Source: Pseudoalteromonas rubra (GTDB lineage Bacteria > Pseudomonadota > Gammaproteobacteria > Enterobacterales > Alteromonadaceae). Taken from it: a stretch of DNA of 64,000 bases. The notes below the pieces were generated by a model. The model was not told where the DNA came from and ran no database searches. It saw nothing but the letters and a program-made list of their open reading frames with translations. Positions 26,952-36,211 of this stretch are shown here, in pieces. The stretch is taken from assembly GCF_000967655.1 (NCBI RefSeq), contig NZ_JXYA01000027.1:62001-126000 (forward strand), given 5' to 3'. The first letter of the stretch is position 1. Each line of letters begins with the position of its first letter. The position numbers were made by a program, and so were the translations under genes.

Positions 26952-27105
26952 GGTTTTGAGCATCCAGCTCTGCATAAGCGATGACGCCCATCAGGGACTG
27001 TGATGTCATGCATTTATAACCAAAAGTAAAAGATATTTGACATTGGTTGGAATTTTGACCAGTATAAGGTCAAATATTTTTTACTTTGAGTTAAGGATGG
27101 TAGTC

Positions 27106-27615
27106 ATGACAAGCAATGAAAAATTAAAAGTGCTCAAGGCACTGCTCGACTCGCTGAGCTTTCGGGATCTGACTTTGACCTTAGACTTGTTGGTGACCGG
27201 TGCTGTGGTCTATTTCTACGCCTCCAGTCTGATGATGGCTACAGCAGAACAGCTCGCCAGTGGGGTCTGGATATCTCAATTGCTCGTCAAAGTTGTGGGT
27301 GTTTCGATTGCTATGTCTATTGTCAGTCAGCTATTGCTGGAGCTGGTCAGTGATGGCGAAGTCGATCAGCCTATGGATGAGCGAGAAAAACAGGTGTCGC
27401 TGGTGGGCAATAAATATGCGTTGTGGACGCTTCAGGCCGGGGTCTGTTTTGCGATTGGACAATATGCTTTTGAGCAAAACGGTATGGGGTTTGCCGAGCG
27501 TGCGCCGTTGCCGTTTTTCACGTTACACATCATGGTAGGCGCCTTTTTGCTGGCGGAACTGGTTAATTACGCAACTCAGCTGATCAGAAACCGCATGGTG
27601 ACACCTTATGGCTGA
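27106..27615 (+). CDS. Four-helix membrane protein of an XRE-regulator pair
   Basis: 169 residues from the ATG at 27106, which has AAGGA eight bases upstream; the open frame reaches back to 27037 without support. About four hydrophobic segments (LTLDLLVTGAVVYFYASSL, a VVGVSIAMSIVSQLLLEL helix, WTLQAGVCFAIGQY, FTLHIMVGAFLLAEL) suggest a small inner-membrane protein. It overlaps the following XRE regulator gene by 8 bp, so the two are translationally coupled. Such pairs of a small integral membrane protein and a Cro/C1-like regulator are common in bacteria. The role is unknown. Confidence 0.75.
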   Translation: MTSNEKLKVLKALLDSLSFRDLTLTLDLLVTGAVVYFYASSLMMATAEQLASGVWISQLLVKVVGVSIAMSIVSQLLLELVSDGEVDQPMDEREKQVSLVGNKYALWTLQAGVCFAIGQYAFEQNGMGFAERAPLPFFTLHIMVGAFLLAELVNYATQLIRNRMVTPYG

Positions 27616-27832
27616 GTGCACTATCAAAAACCAAATCAGAACCCTGAGGTTTATGGCGGGTGAGATGACCCAAAAGGAACTGGCAGAGCGCGTTGGTGTG
27701 ACCCGGCAAACCATTATGGCAATTGAGGCGGCAAAATACTCTCCGTCACTGGAAGTGGCCTTTAAAATTGCCCGGGTATTTGGCGAACCCCTGGAAGCGG
27801 TCTTTCAGTATACGGGAAATGAGCTCGGGTAA
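27608..27832 (+). CDS. Small XRE-family (Cro/C1-type) regulator
   Basis: 74 residues, almost entirely one helix-turn-helix: MTQKELAERVGVTRQTIMAI then EAAKYSPSLEVAFKIARVF. This belongs to the short YozG-like class that begins with KNQIRTLR. It overlaps the upstream membrane-protein gene by 8 bp and is probably autoregulatory for that pair. No effector domain is present. Confidence 0.88.
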   Translation: MAECTIKNQIRTLRFMAGEMTQKELAERVGVTRQTIMAIEAAKYSPSLEVAFKIARVFGEPLEAVFQYTGNELG

Positions 27833-27947
27833 TGAGGCTGGCACTTTAATTGCTGCTAATTGTGAAATAGAAAGACCAATTGCGGGTCTGCTGGGTTTAT
27901 CGCAGAGCTAACCCGCGCTGATCTCAGTGAAATGGAAGGACATCTAA

Positions 27948-28400
27948 ATGCACGCAATTAATGCAAATACAGGCACCAGCGCGGCCAGTCAGGTCTACAC
28001 CACACGTACGGGTTACGCGACCAACGAGCAAACCGCTGCGGATACAGCAAAAAGCGATACCGTCACACTCAGTGACACAGCCCGGCAAGCGGAAAATAAG
28101 TGGCAAGCACTTGCAGCCAAGTATGATGTGCACAAAATGTCGGCAGGTGACATGCGCAGTTTATCCAGGGAATTATTTGATGGCGGTTTTATCGGCACGG
28201 GTGAAATGATGGCGATAGGCGCACCCACCTCGATGAATGAAGATCCGTTCAAAAAACACGATTTGCTGAGTGATATGCGTCATACCTACCAATTGTCCTC
28301 TGCTATGGGAGGACATAGTAAAGACTCCAGTGAGTTGTACCTCAAAGCAATCGATGTTCTTGAGCAGCTGAGTAAGACACGCAGTGCACAAATGGTTTAA
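27948..28400 (+). CDS. Conserved-looking hypothetical protein
   Basis: 150 residues, not recognised. The first ~45 residues are low-complexity Ala/Thr/Ser/Asn and probably disordered. A VTLSDTARQAENKWQALAAK stretch follows, resembling segments seen in proteins with flagellin- or RTX-like N-termini. The rest is helical (MSAGDMRSLSRELFDGGFIG; LYLKAIDVLEQLSK). There is no signal peptide or membrane segment. The ATG at 27948 has GGAAGGA upstream, and base composition is normal for the region, so it is probably real. It lies alone between the XRE gene and the second propeller gene. Confidence 0.65.
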   Translation: MHAINANTGTSAASQVYTTRTGYATNEQTAADTAKSDTVTLSDTARQAENKWQALAAKYDVHKMSAGDMRSLSRELFDGGFIGTGEMMAIGAPTSMNEDPFKKHDLLSDMRHTYQLSSAMGGHSKDSSELYLKAIDVLEQLSKTRSAQMV

Positions 28401-28535
28401 CTCTTGTTTTTTCCTTTTGATTTAATTGCTTTTTAATTGTTTCAGCGAAACATCAGGCAAACTTCATGTTATACCCGGTGAGCTCCTTAAGCTAAGTGAT
28501 CTCAGTGATCACGGCTTAGCCAAAGGAGTTTTACT

Positions 28536-29402
28536 ATGAAGCCAATCAAGTTACTGATGGTGCTGGTGTCAGCATCATTAATGAGTACAGAGAACCAGGC
28601 CAAATCGACTTTAGACGCACTTACCGGACCCTATCTGGGGCAAAAAAAACCGGGAGGTGTACCGCAAGTGTTTGCCCCCGGATTAGTCTCTACCATACAC
28701 CGGGACTATAATGCCTTCTTCTCGCCCGATATGACGGAGTTCTACTTCACTCGCAGAGATAAGGATACCGGTAAATGGACCTTAATGTCTTATATCCAGC
28801 GTAACAATCAATGGCATGAGCAGATGGTTGGCCCGCGAGTGGGACGGCCTTTTCTGGCACCGGACGGAAAAACCATGCATTTAGGAAAATACTATATGGA
28901 ACGTACTGCCTGTGGCTGGGGTTCATTGCAGGTGCTCGGCCCGATGTTTGACCGGGATGACTGGGGGATCATGCGCCTGACTTCGTCCAGCAAAGGCACT
29001 TATATTCTGGACGATTACAAAAGCGGGGATGTCATTCGTATTTCTGAGGTGCTCAACGGTCAGCGGCAGGCGCCAGTGGTACTTGGCCCTGAGGTCAATA
29101 CCGGCAAATACAATGCGCATCCGTTTATTGCGCCTGATGACTCCTATATTATCTGGGATGGTCAGCGGGAAGACGGGTTTGGCGACAGTGATCTGTATAT
29201 CAGCTTTCGGCAAACAGACGGCAGCTGGGGTAAGGCCATCAATTTAGGCCCTCAAGTGAATACGCCGGGCCGGGAAGCTTCAGCCACTGTAACGCCCGAT
29301 GGTAAATATCTATTTTTTAACCGTGATGCCGGCTTGGCAGAAGGAGATATTTATTGGGTGGATGCACAGGTGATCGAGTCGCTTCGCCCTGAAAAAAGAT
29401 GA
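28536..29402 (+). CDS. Secreted PD40/TolB-like beta-propeller protein, paralogue B
   Basis: 288 residues with a signal peptide (~1-22, ending NQA-K). It repeats the pattern of the protein at 26061: GPYLGQKKPGGVPQVFAPGL, then NAFFSPDMTEFYFTRRD, NTGKYNAHPFIAPDDSYIIW and VTPDGKYLFFNRD. The two clearly arose by duplication and are separated by three unrelated genes. The AAAGGAG ribosome site is strong. An imperfect hairpin (GCTAAG..TGATC / GATCAC..CTTAGC) lies in the leader at ~28490-28520. The ligand is unknown. Confidence 0.8.
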   Translation: MKPIKLLMVLVSASLMSTENQAKSTLDALTGPYLGQKKPGGVPQVFAPGLVSTIHRDYNAFFSPDMTEFYFTRRDKDTGKWTLMSYIQRNNQWHEQMVGPRVGRPFLAPDGKTMHLGKYYMERTACGWGSLQVLGPMFDRDDWGIMRLTSSSKGTYILDDYKSGDVIRISEVLNGQRQAPVVLGPEVNTGKYNAHPFIAPDDSYIIWDGQREDGFGDSDLYISFRQTDGSWGKAINLGPQVNTPGREASATVTPDGKYLFFNRDAGLAEGDIYWVDAQVIESLRPEKR

Positions 29403-29414
29403 CCCCACCAGAGC

Positions 29415-29431
29415 GCCCGCAGTGTGCGGGC
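29415..29431. terminator. Short hairpin between convergent genes
   Basis: GCCCGCA pairs with TGCGGGC around GTG, just after the propeller gene. It is followed by ACTTTG, so the T-tract is weak. Confidence 0.5.
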
Positions 29432-29444
29432 ACTTTGCCCCGCT

Positions 29445-29768
29445 TTATATGCTGATGCCACTCATAAAATGCAATTCAGCGGGCTTTTCCAGTGCCTTTT
29501 CATAAAGTCGATAGACCGCCTGAGTGTATGGCTGGCGATGATGAAAATCAAACGCACTTTGCTCGGCAAACCGTTCTATCAACGTCAGCTGAGACTGCGC
29601 GGCGTTTTCATAGAGTTCAAAGCGCAGGCACCCGGGCTCCTGTCGTGTTACCTCAATGATATCCTCAATCGCCGACTTACAGCTTTGGTAGTAAGCGGCT
29701 TTTGGATTAATATAGGCGACCAGATTGATTGCACCGTCGCTTGGGGTGTGTTCAGTGTTATTTGACAT
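29445..29768 (-). CDS. Antibiotic-biosynthesis-monooxygenase-like (ABM) quinol/haem-type protein
   Basis: 107 residues with a ferredoxin-like ABM fold. INLVAYINPKAAYYQSCKSA at the start, RQEPGCLRFELYENAAQSQL in the middle and the YRLYEKALEKPAELHF end are typical. Family members include the quinol monooxygenase YgiN and detoxifying enzymes, usually acting as dimers without a cofactor. It overlaps the DUF2798 gene by 11 bp. The LysR regulator at 30065 is divergent from the pair and is a likely controller. The substrate is unknown. Confidence 0.82.
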   Translation of the reverse strand: MSNNTEHTPSDGAINLVAYINPKAAYYQSCKSAIEDIIEVTRQEPGCLRFELYENAAQSQLTLIERFAEQSAFDFHHRQPYTQAVYRLYEKALEKPAELHFMSGISI

Positions 29769-29979
29769 GGTTTCGCTCCAGAATAAAGTGAGTGAGAGAG
29801 TGGATTGGCCCGCTGAGCAGGTAAGCCGTGATTAAAGCAATGGGCCAGGCATGAATAAATGCCCTGAACCAGTGCTGCAAAAATCCGGGCGCGACACCCA
29901 GGTTGATATAGGTGACCCAGCCCGACACCAGTGTCGACAGGCAAAATGAAAATAATGTCGTGAATATCAGTTTTCGCAT
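29758..29979 (-). CDS. DUF2798 small membrane protein
   Basis: 73 residues with two hydrophobic helices (LIFTTLFSFCLSTLVSGWVT and FIHAWPIALITAYLLSGPIH). The order GxVTxxNxG then W..AF..AW..A is the DUF2798 pattern. It is an inner-membrane protein of unknown function and is translationally coupled to the ABM gene. A LysR regulator begins 86 bp away in the opposite direction. Confidence 0.82.
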   Translation of the reverse strand: MRKLIFTTLFSFCLSTLVSGWVTYINLGVAPGFLQHWFRAFIHAWPIALITAYLLSGPIHSLTHFILERNHVK

Positions 29980-30064
29980 CGGCTCCTCCGTTTCATACCC
30001 ATCATAGCGGGTGCGAGCAGAAGCGGAATGTCAGAATAAGCAAGCTAAGATTAAGGAAAACCAC

Positions 30065-30919
30065 ATGCTCGATGATCTGCTGCTCTTTGTGGAGGTGGCT
30101 CGCCGGGGCAGCTTTGCGAAAGCGGCTGATGCGCTAAGTCTTAGCGCACCAACCATTTCTAAACGGATCGCCGCGCTGGAAGCACGGCTTGGGTACAGCC
30201 TGTTGAATCGCTCAGCACGCGGTGTGTTAGCCACATCTCACGGCCAGGCCGTCTATGAAAAAATGGCCCCGTCGTTGCTGGCCCTGCAAGCTGACTGCAC
30301 CGCGTTGTTAAGCCCGCAAGTCAGCGCATTTCATTTATTGTGTCCGCAGAATTTGATCAATGGTCCTTTATATCCTGTGGTTGAATCTTTTCAGCGCACC
30401 CATCCGAACCTTGTGTTGCATATTGAACCGGACAATACCAATGTGTTACTGAGTCAGAAGCGTTTCGATGTGATTATTCGGGTGGGCACATTGCAGGATT
30501 CCAACTGCTATCACACGCGTATCGGCGAGATTGCACTAAAGTGTGTGGTGTCTGAGCAGGCAAAAGAAACGAACACCTTGTTCATGCCATTTAGAAAGGA
30601 ACAAATTCCGGATTCTGCATTGTGGCGCGATCTAGTGTCCCGCTTTGAGCATCTCTCTTACGTGGGAGACATCACGTTAGCCAGGCAAATGGTTGCATCC
30701 GGGCTGGGGGCGGCCGTCTTGCCGATGACAGAAGTAGCGGAACTGGACAAACCGTTTTGTTATGTGGGCGAGTGGCAGCATATGCGGCCGGTCTATGCAT
30801 TGTGGGCCAACGCGCAGCAACCGCCTCCTCTTACGCAGGCGTTTATCACGCTGTTGCGTCAGGCGGGTCAGTGCTCAGATGTGCTTCGGGGTAATCTGGT
30901 TGATGTGGTGAGCAAATAA
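30065..30919 (+). CDS. LysR-family transcriptional regulator
   Basis: 284 residues from the ATG at 30065 (AAGGA upstream); the frame before it is not family-like. The N-terminal winged helix reads LDDLLLFVEVARRGSFAKAA then DALSLSAPTISKRIAALEAR. The effector-binding half starts at ~88. It belongs to the YafC/DsdC-like subgroup in which F.EVA...SF opens the protein. It is divergent from DUF2798-ABM and probably regulates them. The inducer is unknown. Confidence 0.88.
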   Translation: MLDDLLLFVEVARRGSFAKAADALSLSAPTISKRIAALEARLGYSLLNRSARGVLATSHGQAVYEKMAPSLLALQADCTALLSPQVSAFHLLCPQNLINGPLYPVVESFQRTHPNLVLHIEPDNTNVLLSQKRFDVIIRVGTLQDSNCYHTRIGEIALKCVVSEQAKETNTLFMPFRKEQIPDSALWRDLVSRFEHLSYVGDITLARQMVASGLGAAVLPMTEVAELDKPFCYVGEWQHMRPVYALWANAQQPPPLTQAFITLLRQAGQCSDVLRGNLVDVVSK

Positions 30920-30944
30920 GTGTTTATCGGTTTGATAAAAGAGA

Positions 30945-30969
30945 AAACGCGCACTTAAAGTGCGCGTTT
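30945..30969 (+). terminator. Terminator of the LysR gene
   Basis: AAACGCGCACTT and AAGTGCGCGTTT form an almost continuous inverted repeat with a very short loop, 25 bp after the stop. Confidence 0.7.
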
Positions 30970-31081
30970 ATCAGTGCCGTCGTGAAGGGGATTGTTTAGT
31001 ACACCGTACTGCGAACCCTTCATCCTATAAAACGAATAGTCTGATTATTCGGATCACTGGTTTTTCATTTTTTTGTCAAAT

Positions 31082-31589
31082 TTACAGATAAAGTCCAAAA
31101 CGGGCATCACCCTCTTCGCGATAGGTGATTTGGGTGTCGGCTTCACCTTGCACTGCAAGATAGCAGCTGCCGTAAGTTTCAGGAACCTGATAGCTTTTCA
31201 CCGGCAGTTCGCTGAAGCGCTGATAGCCATTTTGGCAATACAAAGCCACGGTGTTCAGATTGCCGTTTTCTGTACTGAATGAGATGGTGCTGCGGTTAAG
31301 AATATGGCGCCAGGTGCGTAATTCAGCCAGTTTGGCAGTGACCGTGATGACCGGGTTGGCGTCAATTTGTTCCTGTAGTTGCGCACTAAACTCCGTGATA
31401 GTTTGCTGAGACAATTGTTTGTTTTTGATCTCTCGCATTTTGAGCAAAGTGGTAAATGCATTACCGTATCGCTTCTGAAGGGCGTATTGAGCTACCGTCA
31501 TCAATCAGTTTGGCCGGTACAAATGTCGCGTCAGCGAATACGGGTGAGGAGAGTAGGCCTGTGATCAGGCACAGTAGTGTTTTTTTCAT
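31082..31589 (-). pseudogene. Secreted hypothetical protein split by a frameshift
   Basis: A start at 31589 gives a good signal peptide (MKKTLLCLITGLLSSPVFAD), then FVPAKLIDDG, and stops after 42 codons at 31461. In a shifted frame, a 140-codon frame from 31504 to 31082 continues without its own signal or ribosome site (TVAQYALQKRYGNAFTTLLK ... GSCYLAVQGEADTQITYREE). The simplest reading is one ~165-residue periplasmic protein broken by a one-base indel near 31,490-31,505. A sequencing error is equally possible. The family is not recognised. Confidence 0.6.
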
Positions 31590-31872
31590 TGTGAGTATTC
31601 CAAATTCTTGCTCCGACAACCATATCAGAGCATAGCGCCAGATAAGCTGGTTAGGCGCGAAGCGAAAATTATACACATGTCATCCTTGTGCGATAAGTGA
31701 AACTCATAACTAAGTTCCCAATATAGTCTCAACAGAATCTTGCAGTTTAATGTCTGTGGCTAAAGTAACCAGCTGTTTTTTCAATCATGGTGATTTGTTT
31801 TATCTACTTTACAGCTTGCTATCCTGCGACTAACTTTGAACTTTCAGTATGTTGCTGTCATGGAGGCACGCT
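31590..31872. other. Intergenic region, divergent promoters
   Basis: 283 bp between the broken secreted gene and the chemoreceptor. No ORF or repeat of note. GGAGGCACGCT before 31873 is a ribosome site. Confidence 0.4.
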
Positions 31873-33516
31873 ATGGTGCAGTGGTTAATGGGGTTAACGG
31901 TTAAAAGCCGTTTGGTTGTCGGGTTTGGTATTGCGTTACTGCTGTTGATTGTCATGACTGTGATAGGCAGTAATCGCGTAACCTTTATCGATCACACGTT
32001 AACCGAGATCACCGACGTTAATTCGGTCAAGCAACGTTATGCCATTAACTTTCGGGGCAGTGTACATGACAGGGCAATCGCCATTCGCGATGTGGCCATC
32101 GCCCGCAGCGCGTCTGAGTTGGGTGAATATGAACGGGAAATCGAGCAGCTTGCCCGCTTCTATCAGGATTCCGACGCTAAGATGACGCAAATGATTAACT
32201 CAGGCGCCCATTTTAGCGCCCAGGAGCGTGAGATCCTGGATCGGATCAAACGGATTGAAGCAAAAACACTCCCGCTGATCCGCACCATACTGAGTAATAA
32301 AAAAGCCGGTCAGAGCGTAGATGCCCTGGTACTGGATGAGGCACGTCCGGCTTTTATTACCTGGCTCAACGTGATCAACGAGTTTATCGACTATCAGGAG
32401 CAGCAAAATCAAACCCTGACCCCGGCTGCCCGTGAAGCTGCGGGAGGATTTTCCCAGCTGATGTTGTGGTTCACCTTTTTCGCCGTGGCCATCAGTGTGC
32501 TGGTGGGTTGGGCGATAGAGCGCAGTTTCCAGCGCTCACTCGGTGGTGAGCCGCAAGATGCCGCAGCGGCGGTAACACGTATTTCAGGGGGCGATCTGAC
32601 GGGGCAGATCCAGACCGACTATCCGGGCAGCATGCTGGACTCTGTCTGCCGCATGTCTGGTGAATTAACCCGGATCGTCACCAGTATCAAAGAAGTCTCT
32701 GAGCAGCTCTCAGTGCAGGCTAATGCGGTAACGGGCGCGTCTGGAGAGATTTATGACGCGGCGCAGCATCAGGCAGAAGCCACCAGTAATACCGCCAGAA
32801 TGCTTGATTCATTGCGAGAAAACATGATGCGGGTGAGTGATATTGCCAGACAAACGGAAGAAAATTCGACGCAAACGGTGACTTTTGCTGATCAGGGGCG
32901 CCAGGCAATTCGTAATACCGCAGAGGCAATGGATACCATAGCGCAAACGGTCGATGGCACTGTGTCGCAAATTCAAAAGCTGGCAGAGCAGACTAAGCAG
33001 ATCGGCGGCATCGCCAATGTGATCAGTGGGATCTCTGAACAAACTAACCTGCTGGCACTGAATGCGGCCATTGAGGCTGCACGCGCCGGAGAATCCGGAC
33101 GCGGTTTTGCGGTGGTGGCAGACGAAGTGCGTCAGCTGGCGCGCAGAACCTTTGAGGCCACGGATCAGATCGAGTCCATGATCCGGGAAGTACAAAGCGA
33201 AACCTCGGCAACTGTGGCAGCCATGGAAAAAACTCAGCCCCAGGTTGAACATGGCCGGACGCTGACCTTTGAAGCCACTGAGCTGCTGGAGCAAATCGAC
33301 ACCCAGGCGCAAAACTCTTTGTCTCAGGTGGGAGAGGTGGTCAACGTGGCGCAACAGCAGGCGTCGGCCATCAACGAGGTGGCCTCGAATATGGAAGAGA
33401 TCACCGAGGCCGCTCAGGATGCCATGAGTGCTTTGAATGACAACAAACAGGCCACTAAAAAGCTGTCACAAATGTCGGGTGTATTGAGCAAAAACATTGG
33501 CTTCTTTCGCATCTGA
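31873..33516 (+). CDS. Methyl-accepting chemotaxis protein
   Basis: Transmembrane chemoreceptor, 547 residues from the ATG at 31873 (GGAGG seven bases upstream; an ATG at 31849 is weaker). TM1 at ~13-35, a helical periplasmic domain of the 4HB_MCP type (~38-195), TM2 at ~197-217, HAMP, then a long coiled-coil signalling domain. The hairpin tip is the conserved [20 protein letters not shown] followed by [17 protein letters not shown]. No ligand motif could be read. The signalling tip should bind CheA/CheW. No che genes are nearby, so it is an orphan receptor. Confidence 0.93.
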   Translation: MVQWLMGLTVKSRLVVGFGIALLLLIVMTVIGSNRVTFIDHTLTEITDVNSVKQRYAINFRGSVHDRAIAIRDVAIARSASELGEYEREIEQLARFYQDSDAKMTQMINSGAHFSAQEREILDRIKRIEAKTLPLIRTILSNKKAGQSVDALVLDEARPAFITWLNVINEFIDYQEQQNQTLTPAAREAAGGFSQLMLWFTFFAVAISVLVGWAIERSFQRSLGGEPQDAAAAVTRISGGDLTGQIQTDYPGSMLDSVCRMSGELTRIVTSIKEVSEQLSVQANAVTGASGEIYDAAQHQAEATSNTARMLDSLRENMMRVSDIARQTEENSTQTVTFADQGRQAIRNTAEAMDTIAQTVDGTVSQIQKLAEQTKQIGGIANVISGISEQTNLLALNAAIEAARAGESGRGFAVVADEVRQLARRTFEATDQIESMIREVQSETSATVAAMEKTQPQVEHGRTLTFEATELLEQIDTQAQNSLSQVGEVVNVAQQQASAINEVASNMEEITEAAQDAMSALNDNKQATKKLSQMSGVLSKNIGFFRI

Positions 33517-33598
33517 GTGTACTTAACACCCGCTGCGGGATATGATTTAGGCTCTGACTAACCCGCCGCATTGCGGGCAAACAAGCACTGGAGCAGTT

Positions 33599-34087
33599 AT
33601 GCGTTTGAGCCGCAAGGCCTGGAACAATGTAGTGATCTTCTCTATGTTGATCATGATCTTTTTTCTTAATGGTATTCATCAGAAAATTAATCCACCGAAA
33701 GAAGAACTGGGCAGTATGCCGCTTTTTGAGCAACAAAGTTTTGTCCTGGCACTGGGGTTTCCCGGTTTTAAGATTGAGCGCATTGGCACCTCCTGGCGGC
33801 TCAGTGCTGATAAGGATGCTGTCTGGCAGGCGCAACCCGCTGAGTTGGAGGCGTTGATCACCCGGTGGCAGGAAAGTGAGCTGACCCTGACTGAAAACCC
33901 TGGCTTGCCGGGCAGTGCTGCGCTCAGCGTTGCCCAGTTCTGGCTGGCTGGCAGTGAATTACCGGTGAGTTTTCAGCTGTATCAGCAACAGCAAAGCTAT
34001 TATCTTTTTGCCAGACAATCACAGCGTTGGTTTAGTGTCGACAAAACACAGGCACAACAGTTATTTGCCCCTATTGAGTTGAAGTAA
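33599..34087 (+). CDS. Membrane-anchored hypothetical protein upstream of mutM
   Basis: 162 residues. One N-terminal hydrophobic anchor ([17 protein letters not shown], ~10-27) is followed by a soluble domain, probably periplasmic, with beta-strands such as [20 protein letters not shown] and [17 protein letters not shown]. The family is not recognised. It ends in a TAATG overlap with mutM, so it is translationally coupled to it. GGAG precedes the ATG by six bases. Nothing in it suggests a DNA-repair role; the coupling may be historical. Confidence 0.75.
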   Translation: MRLSRKAWNNVVIFSMLIMIFFLNGIHQKINPPKEELGSMPLFEQQSFVLALGFPGFKIERIGTSWRLSADKDAVWQAQPAELEALITRWQESELTLTENPGLPGSAALSVAQFWLAGSELPVSFQLYQQQQSYYLFARQSQRWFSVDKTQAQQLFAPIELK

Positions 34088-34896
34088 TGCCAGAATTACC
34101 TGAAGTAGAAGTGAGCCGTTTAGGCATCGAACCCCATATCAAGCATCAAAGTGTCAGCAAAGTGATTGTGCATCAGCGTCAGTTACGCTGGCCGGTCCCT
34201 GAGCAGGTCAGTCTGTTGGAAGGGCAGGTCATCAGTGCCGTAAAACGTCGGGCAAAATACTTACTGCTGGAAAGTCCGCTGGGCACGGCCATCTTACACC
34301 TGGGCATGTCGGGCAACCTGCGCGTGGTGGCGCAGGATACGCCACTCAAAAAGCACGACCACATAGAGTTTCATTTTGCCAACGGGCTGGCATTGCGCCT
34401 GAACGATCCCCGCCGCTTTGGTGCCTGCCTGTGGCAAGGGGTTACTGAGGAGCACAGCGTATTTGCAAAACTGGGGCCGGAGCCGCTTACCGAGGCGTTT
34501 ACCGCCGAGCATTTATATGCGGCCAGTCGCGGTAAAAAGGTGGCGATCAAACAATTTATTATGGACAACCAGGTGGTCGTCGGGGTAGGTAATATCTACG
34601 CCAACGAGTCTTTGTTCAAAGCCGGGATCCACCCAAAACGGGAAGCTGGGAAAGTCTCGTTACAACGTTATGAGCGTCTTACGCCTATCATCAAAGAGAC
34701 GCTGGCAAGTGCCATTAAACAGGGCGGGACCACCCTCAAAGACTTTGCGCAAAGTGACGGTAAACCGGGTTACTTTGCCCAGGAGCTGCTGGTCTATGGT
34801 CGTAAAGGCGAACCCTGTGTCAGCTGTGAAACCACACTCAAAGAGATCCGCCTGGGTCAGCGCAGTACCGTTTACTGCCCACAGTGTCAGCGTTAA
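34087..34896 (+). CDS. mutM: Formamidopyrimidine-DNA glycosylase (Fpg/MutM)
   Basis: Removes 8-oxoguanine and formamidopyrimidines from DNA and nicks by beta/delta elimination. The mature N-terminus [10 protein letters not shown] provides the catalytic Pro and Glu. [24 protein letters not shown] and the [15 protein letters not shown] helix-two-turn-helix are typical. The C-terminal zinc finger is C-x2-C...C-x2-C (CVSCETTL ... VYCPQCQR). At 269 residues it is full length. Its 3' end overlaps the convergent M20 peptidase gene by 4 bp. Confidence 0.97.
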   Translation: MPELPEVEVSRLGIEPHIKHQSVSKVIVHQRQLRWPVPEQVSLLEGQVISAVKRRAKYLLLESPLGTAILHLGMSGNLRVVAQDTPLKKHDHIEFHFANGLALRLNDPRRFGACLWQGVTEEHSVFAKLGPEPLTEAFTAEHLYAASRGKKVAIKQFIMDNQVVVGVGNIYANESLFKAGIHPKREAGKVSLQRYERLTPIIKETLASAIKQGGTTLKDFAQSDGKPGYFAQELLVYGRKGEPCVSCETTLKEIRLGQRSTVYCPQCQR

Positions 34897-36023
34897 TCGC
34901 TGTCGCTGAGGGCGGGCTGCGACTCGGCCTGATAGCACAGACTAGCCAGGATCTGGGTGACCTGAGCAATGCGCAGTGCAAAACTGGACTTGAGTGCCCG
35001 CTCGTGAATGGTGTGGTCCCCGTCACCATAGGGGCCAAAGCCATCTAACGTTGGTGTGCCGGTCGCTGCGGCCGTGTTGGCATCGGATACCCCACCGCGA
35101 TGTTCCACTGGCAGCTCATAGCCCAGGATCTCATTGATCTCACTCAGTAAAGCCGATTGTTTGTCTGTCGGGGCCATAACGCCACGTTGCAGACCCCCTT
35201 CTAATTTGACCGACACCCCAGTCACTTCAATGGCCAGGCAGATGTTCTCAATACCTTCGAGTAAACGCTGTTGCTCAGAGGCTTTGGTAAAGCGTGCTTC
35301 TACCACCATAGTGGCTGAAGGGGAAATGGTGTTGGCACCAATGCCACCGTGGATTTTGCCCACATTGACGGTGCTGCCTCGTTTCAGGTCGGTCAGGGCC
35401 GACATTTCCATCAGCATGTTTGCCAGTGCAAAGTTCGCATCAATCCCATCCCGGTAATGGTTGCCGGCATGGGCCGCCTTACCTGTGATAGTAATGGTGT
35501 AGGTGGCAATGCCTTTGCGGGCCACCACCAGTTCGTGATTTTTACCGGCGGCTTCAAACACCAGACAGGCGTCATACTGTTTGGCGATTTTAGTGGTCAG
35601 TGCTTTGCTGTCGTCGCTGCCAATTTCTTCATCGCTGACCAGCAGCCAGTCAATATTATGGAGCTTGCCATAGGTGCGCTTGAGCTGACGCAGTGCATTC
35701 AGTGCAACCCAGTTGCCGCCTTTCATATCGCACACGCCAGGACCATAAACGCACTCTTCATCCTCACTGAATTCGACAAAGGTATCGGGGGGATAGACGG
35801 TATCCAGATGACCCAGTAAGAGTATTTTTTTACCAGCGCCTCTGGGCGAACGCAGCAGCAAATGATCGCCAATATGTTCTCTTTGATAGCGGGTGAGCGT
35901 GTAGCCCAACGGCGCCGCCAGTTCAATCATTTGTTCGCCGTGCGCATCCACACCAGCTTTATGCTTACTGTAAGAATTACAACGAATTAAAGACGCGAGT
36001 TCATTAAAGTCCAGACTATCCAT
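34893..36023 (-). CDS. M20 family metallopeptidase, glutamate-carboxypeptidase-like
   Basis: Cytoplasmic two-zinc exopeptidase, 376 residues, no signal peptide. Metal-binding residues are visible: H in [12 protein letters not shown] in [18 protein letters not shown], the catalytic Glu pair in VSDEEIGS, the E in VFEAAG, and a C-terminal His in [11 protein letters not shown]. The lid/dimerisation domain (~180-290, [20 protein letters not shown]) is typical of carboxypeptidase G2-like proteins, which release C-terminal Glu or related residues. It is divergent from two ATP-grasp ligase genes (~190 bp gap), suggesting opposite steps on one peptide (inference). Confidence 0.88.
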   Translation of the reverse strand: MDSLDFNELASLIRCNSYSKHKAGVDAHGEQMIELAAPLGYTLTRYQREHIGDHLLLRSPRGAGKKILLLGHLDTVYPPDTFVEFSEDEECVYGPGVCDMKGGNWVALNALRQLKRTYGKLHNIDWLLVSDEEIGSDDSKALTTKIAKQYDACLVFEAAGKNHELVVARKGIATYTITITGKAAHAGNHYRDGIDANFALANMLMEMSALTDLKRGSTVNVGKIHGGIGANTISPSATMVVEARFTKASEQQRLLEGIENICLAIEVTGVSVKLEGGLQRGVMAPTDKQSALLSEINEILGYELPVEHRGGVSDANTAAATGTPTLDGFGPYGDGDHTIHERALKSSFALRIAQVTQILASLCYQAESQPALSDSD

Positions 36024-36211
36024 AACAGGTCCCTGCGGTAATTTTGGCCCATCGTGGCGATTTTCGATGACAGTGAGGTGACGGAATTATGAACAGTTTT
36101 TGGATCCCGATAGGTACAGAAAAACGATCAAAAATCTGTCACACAGTGCCCTGTAAAATAGCCTTCCTGACTAAATTTTATGCACCTGTTCAAGGACCAA
36201 GGAGACACTTT

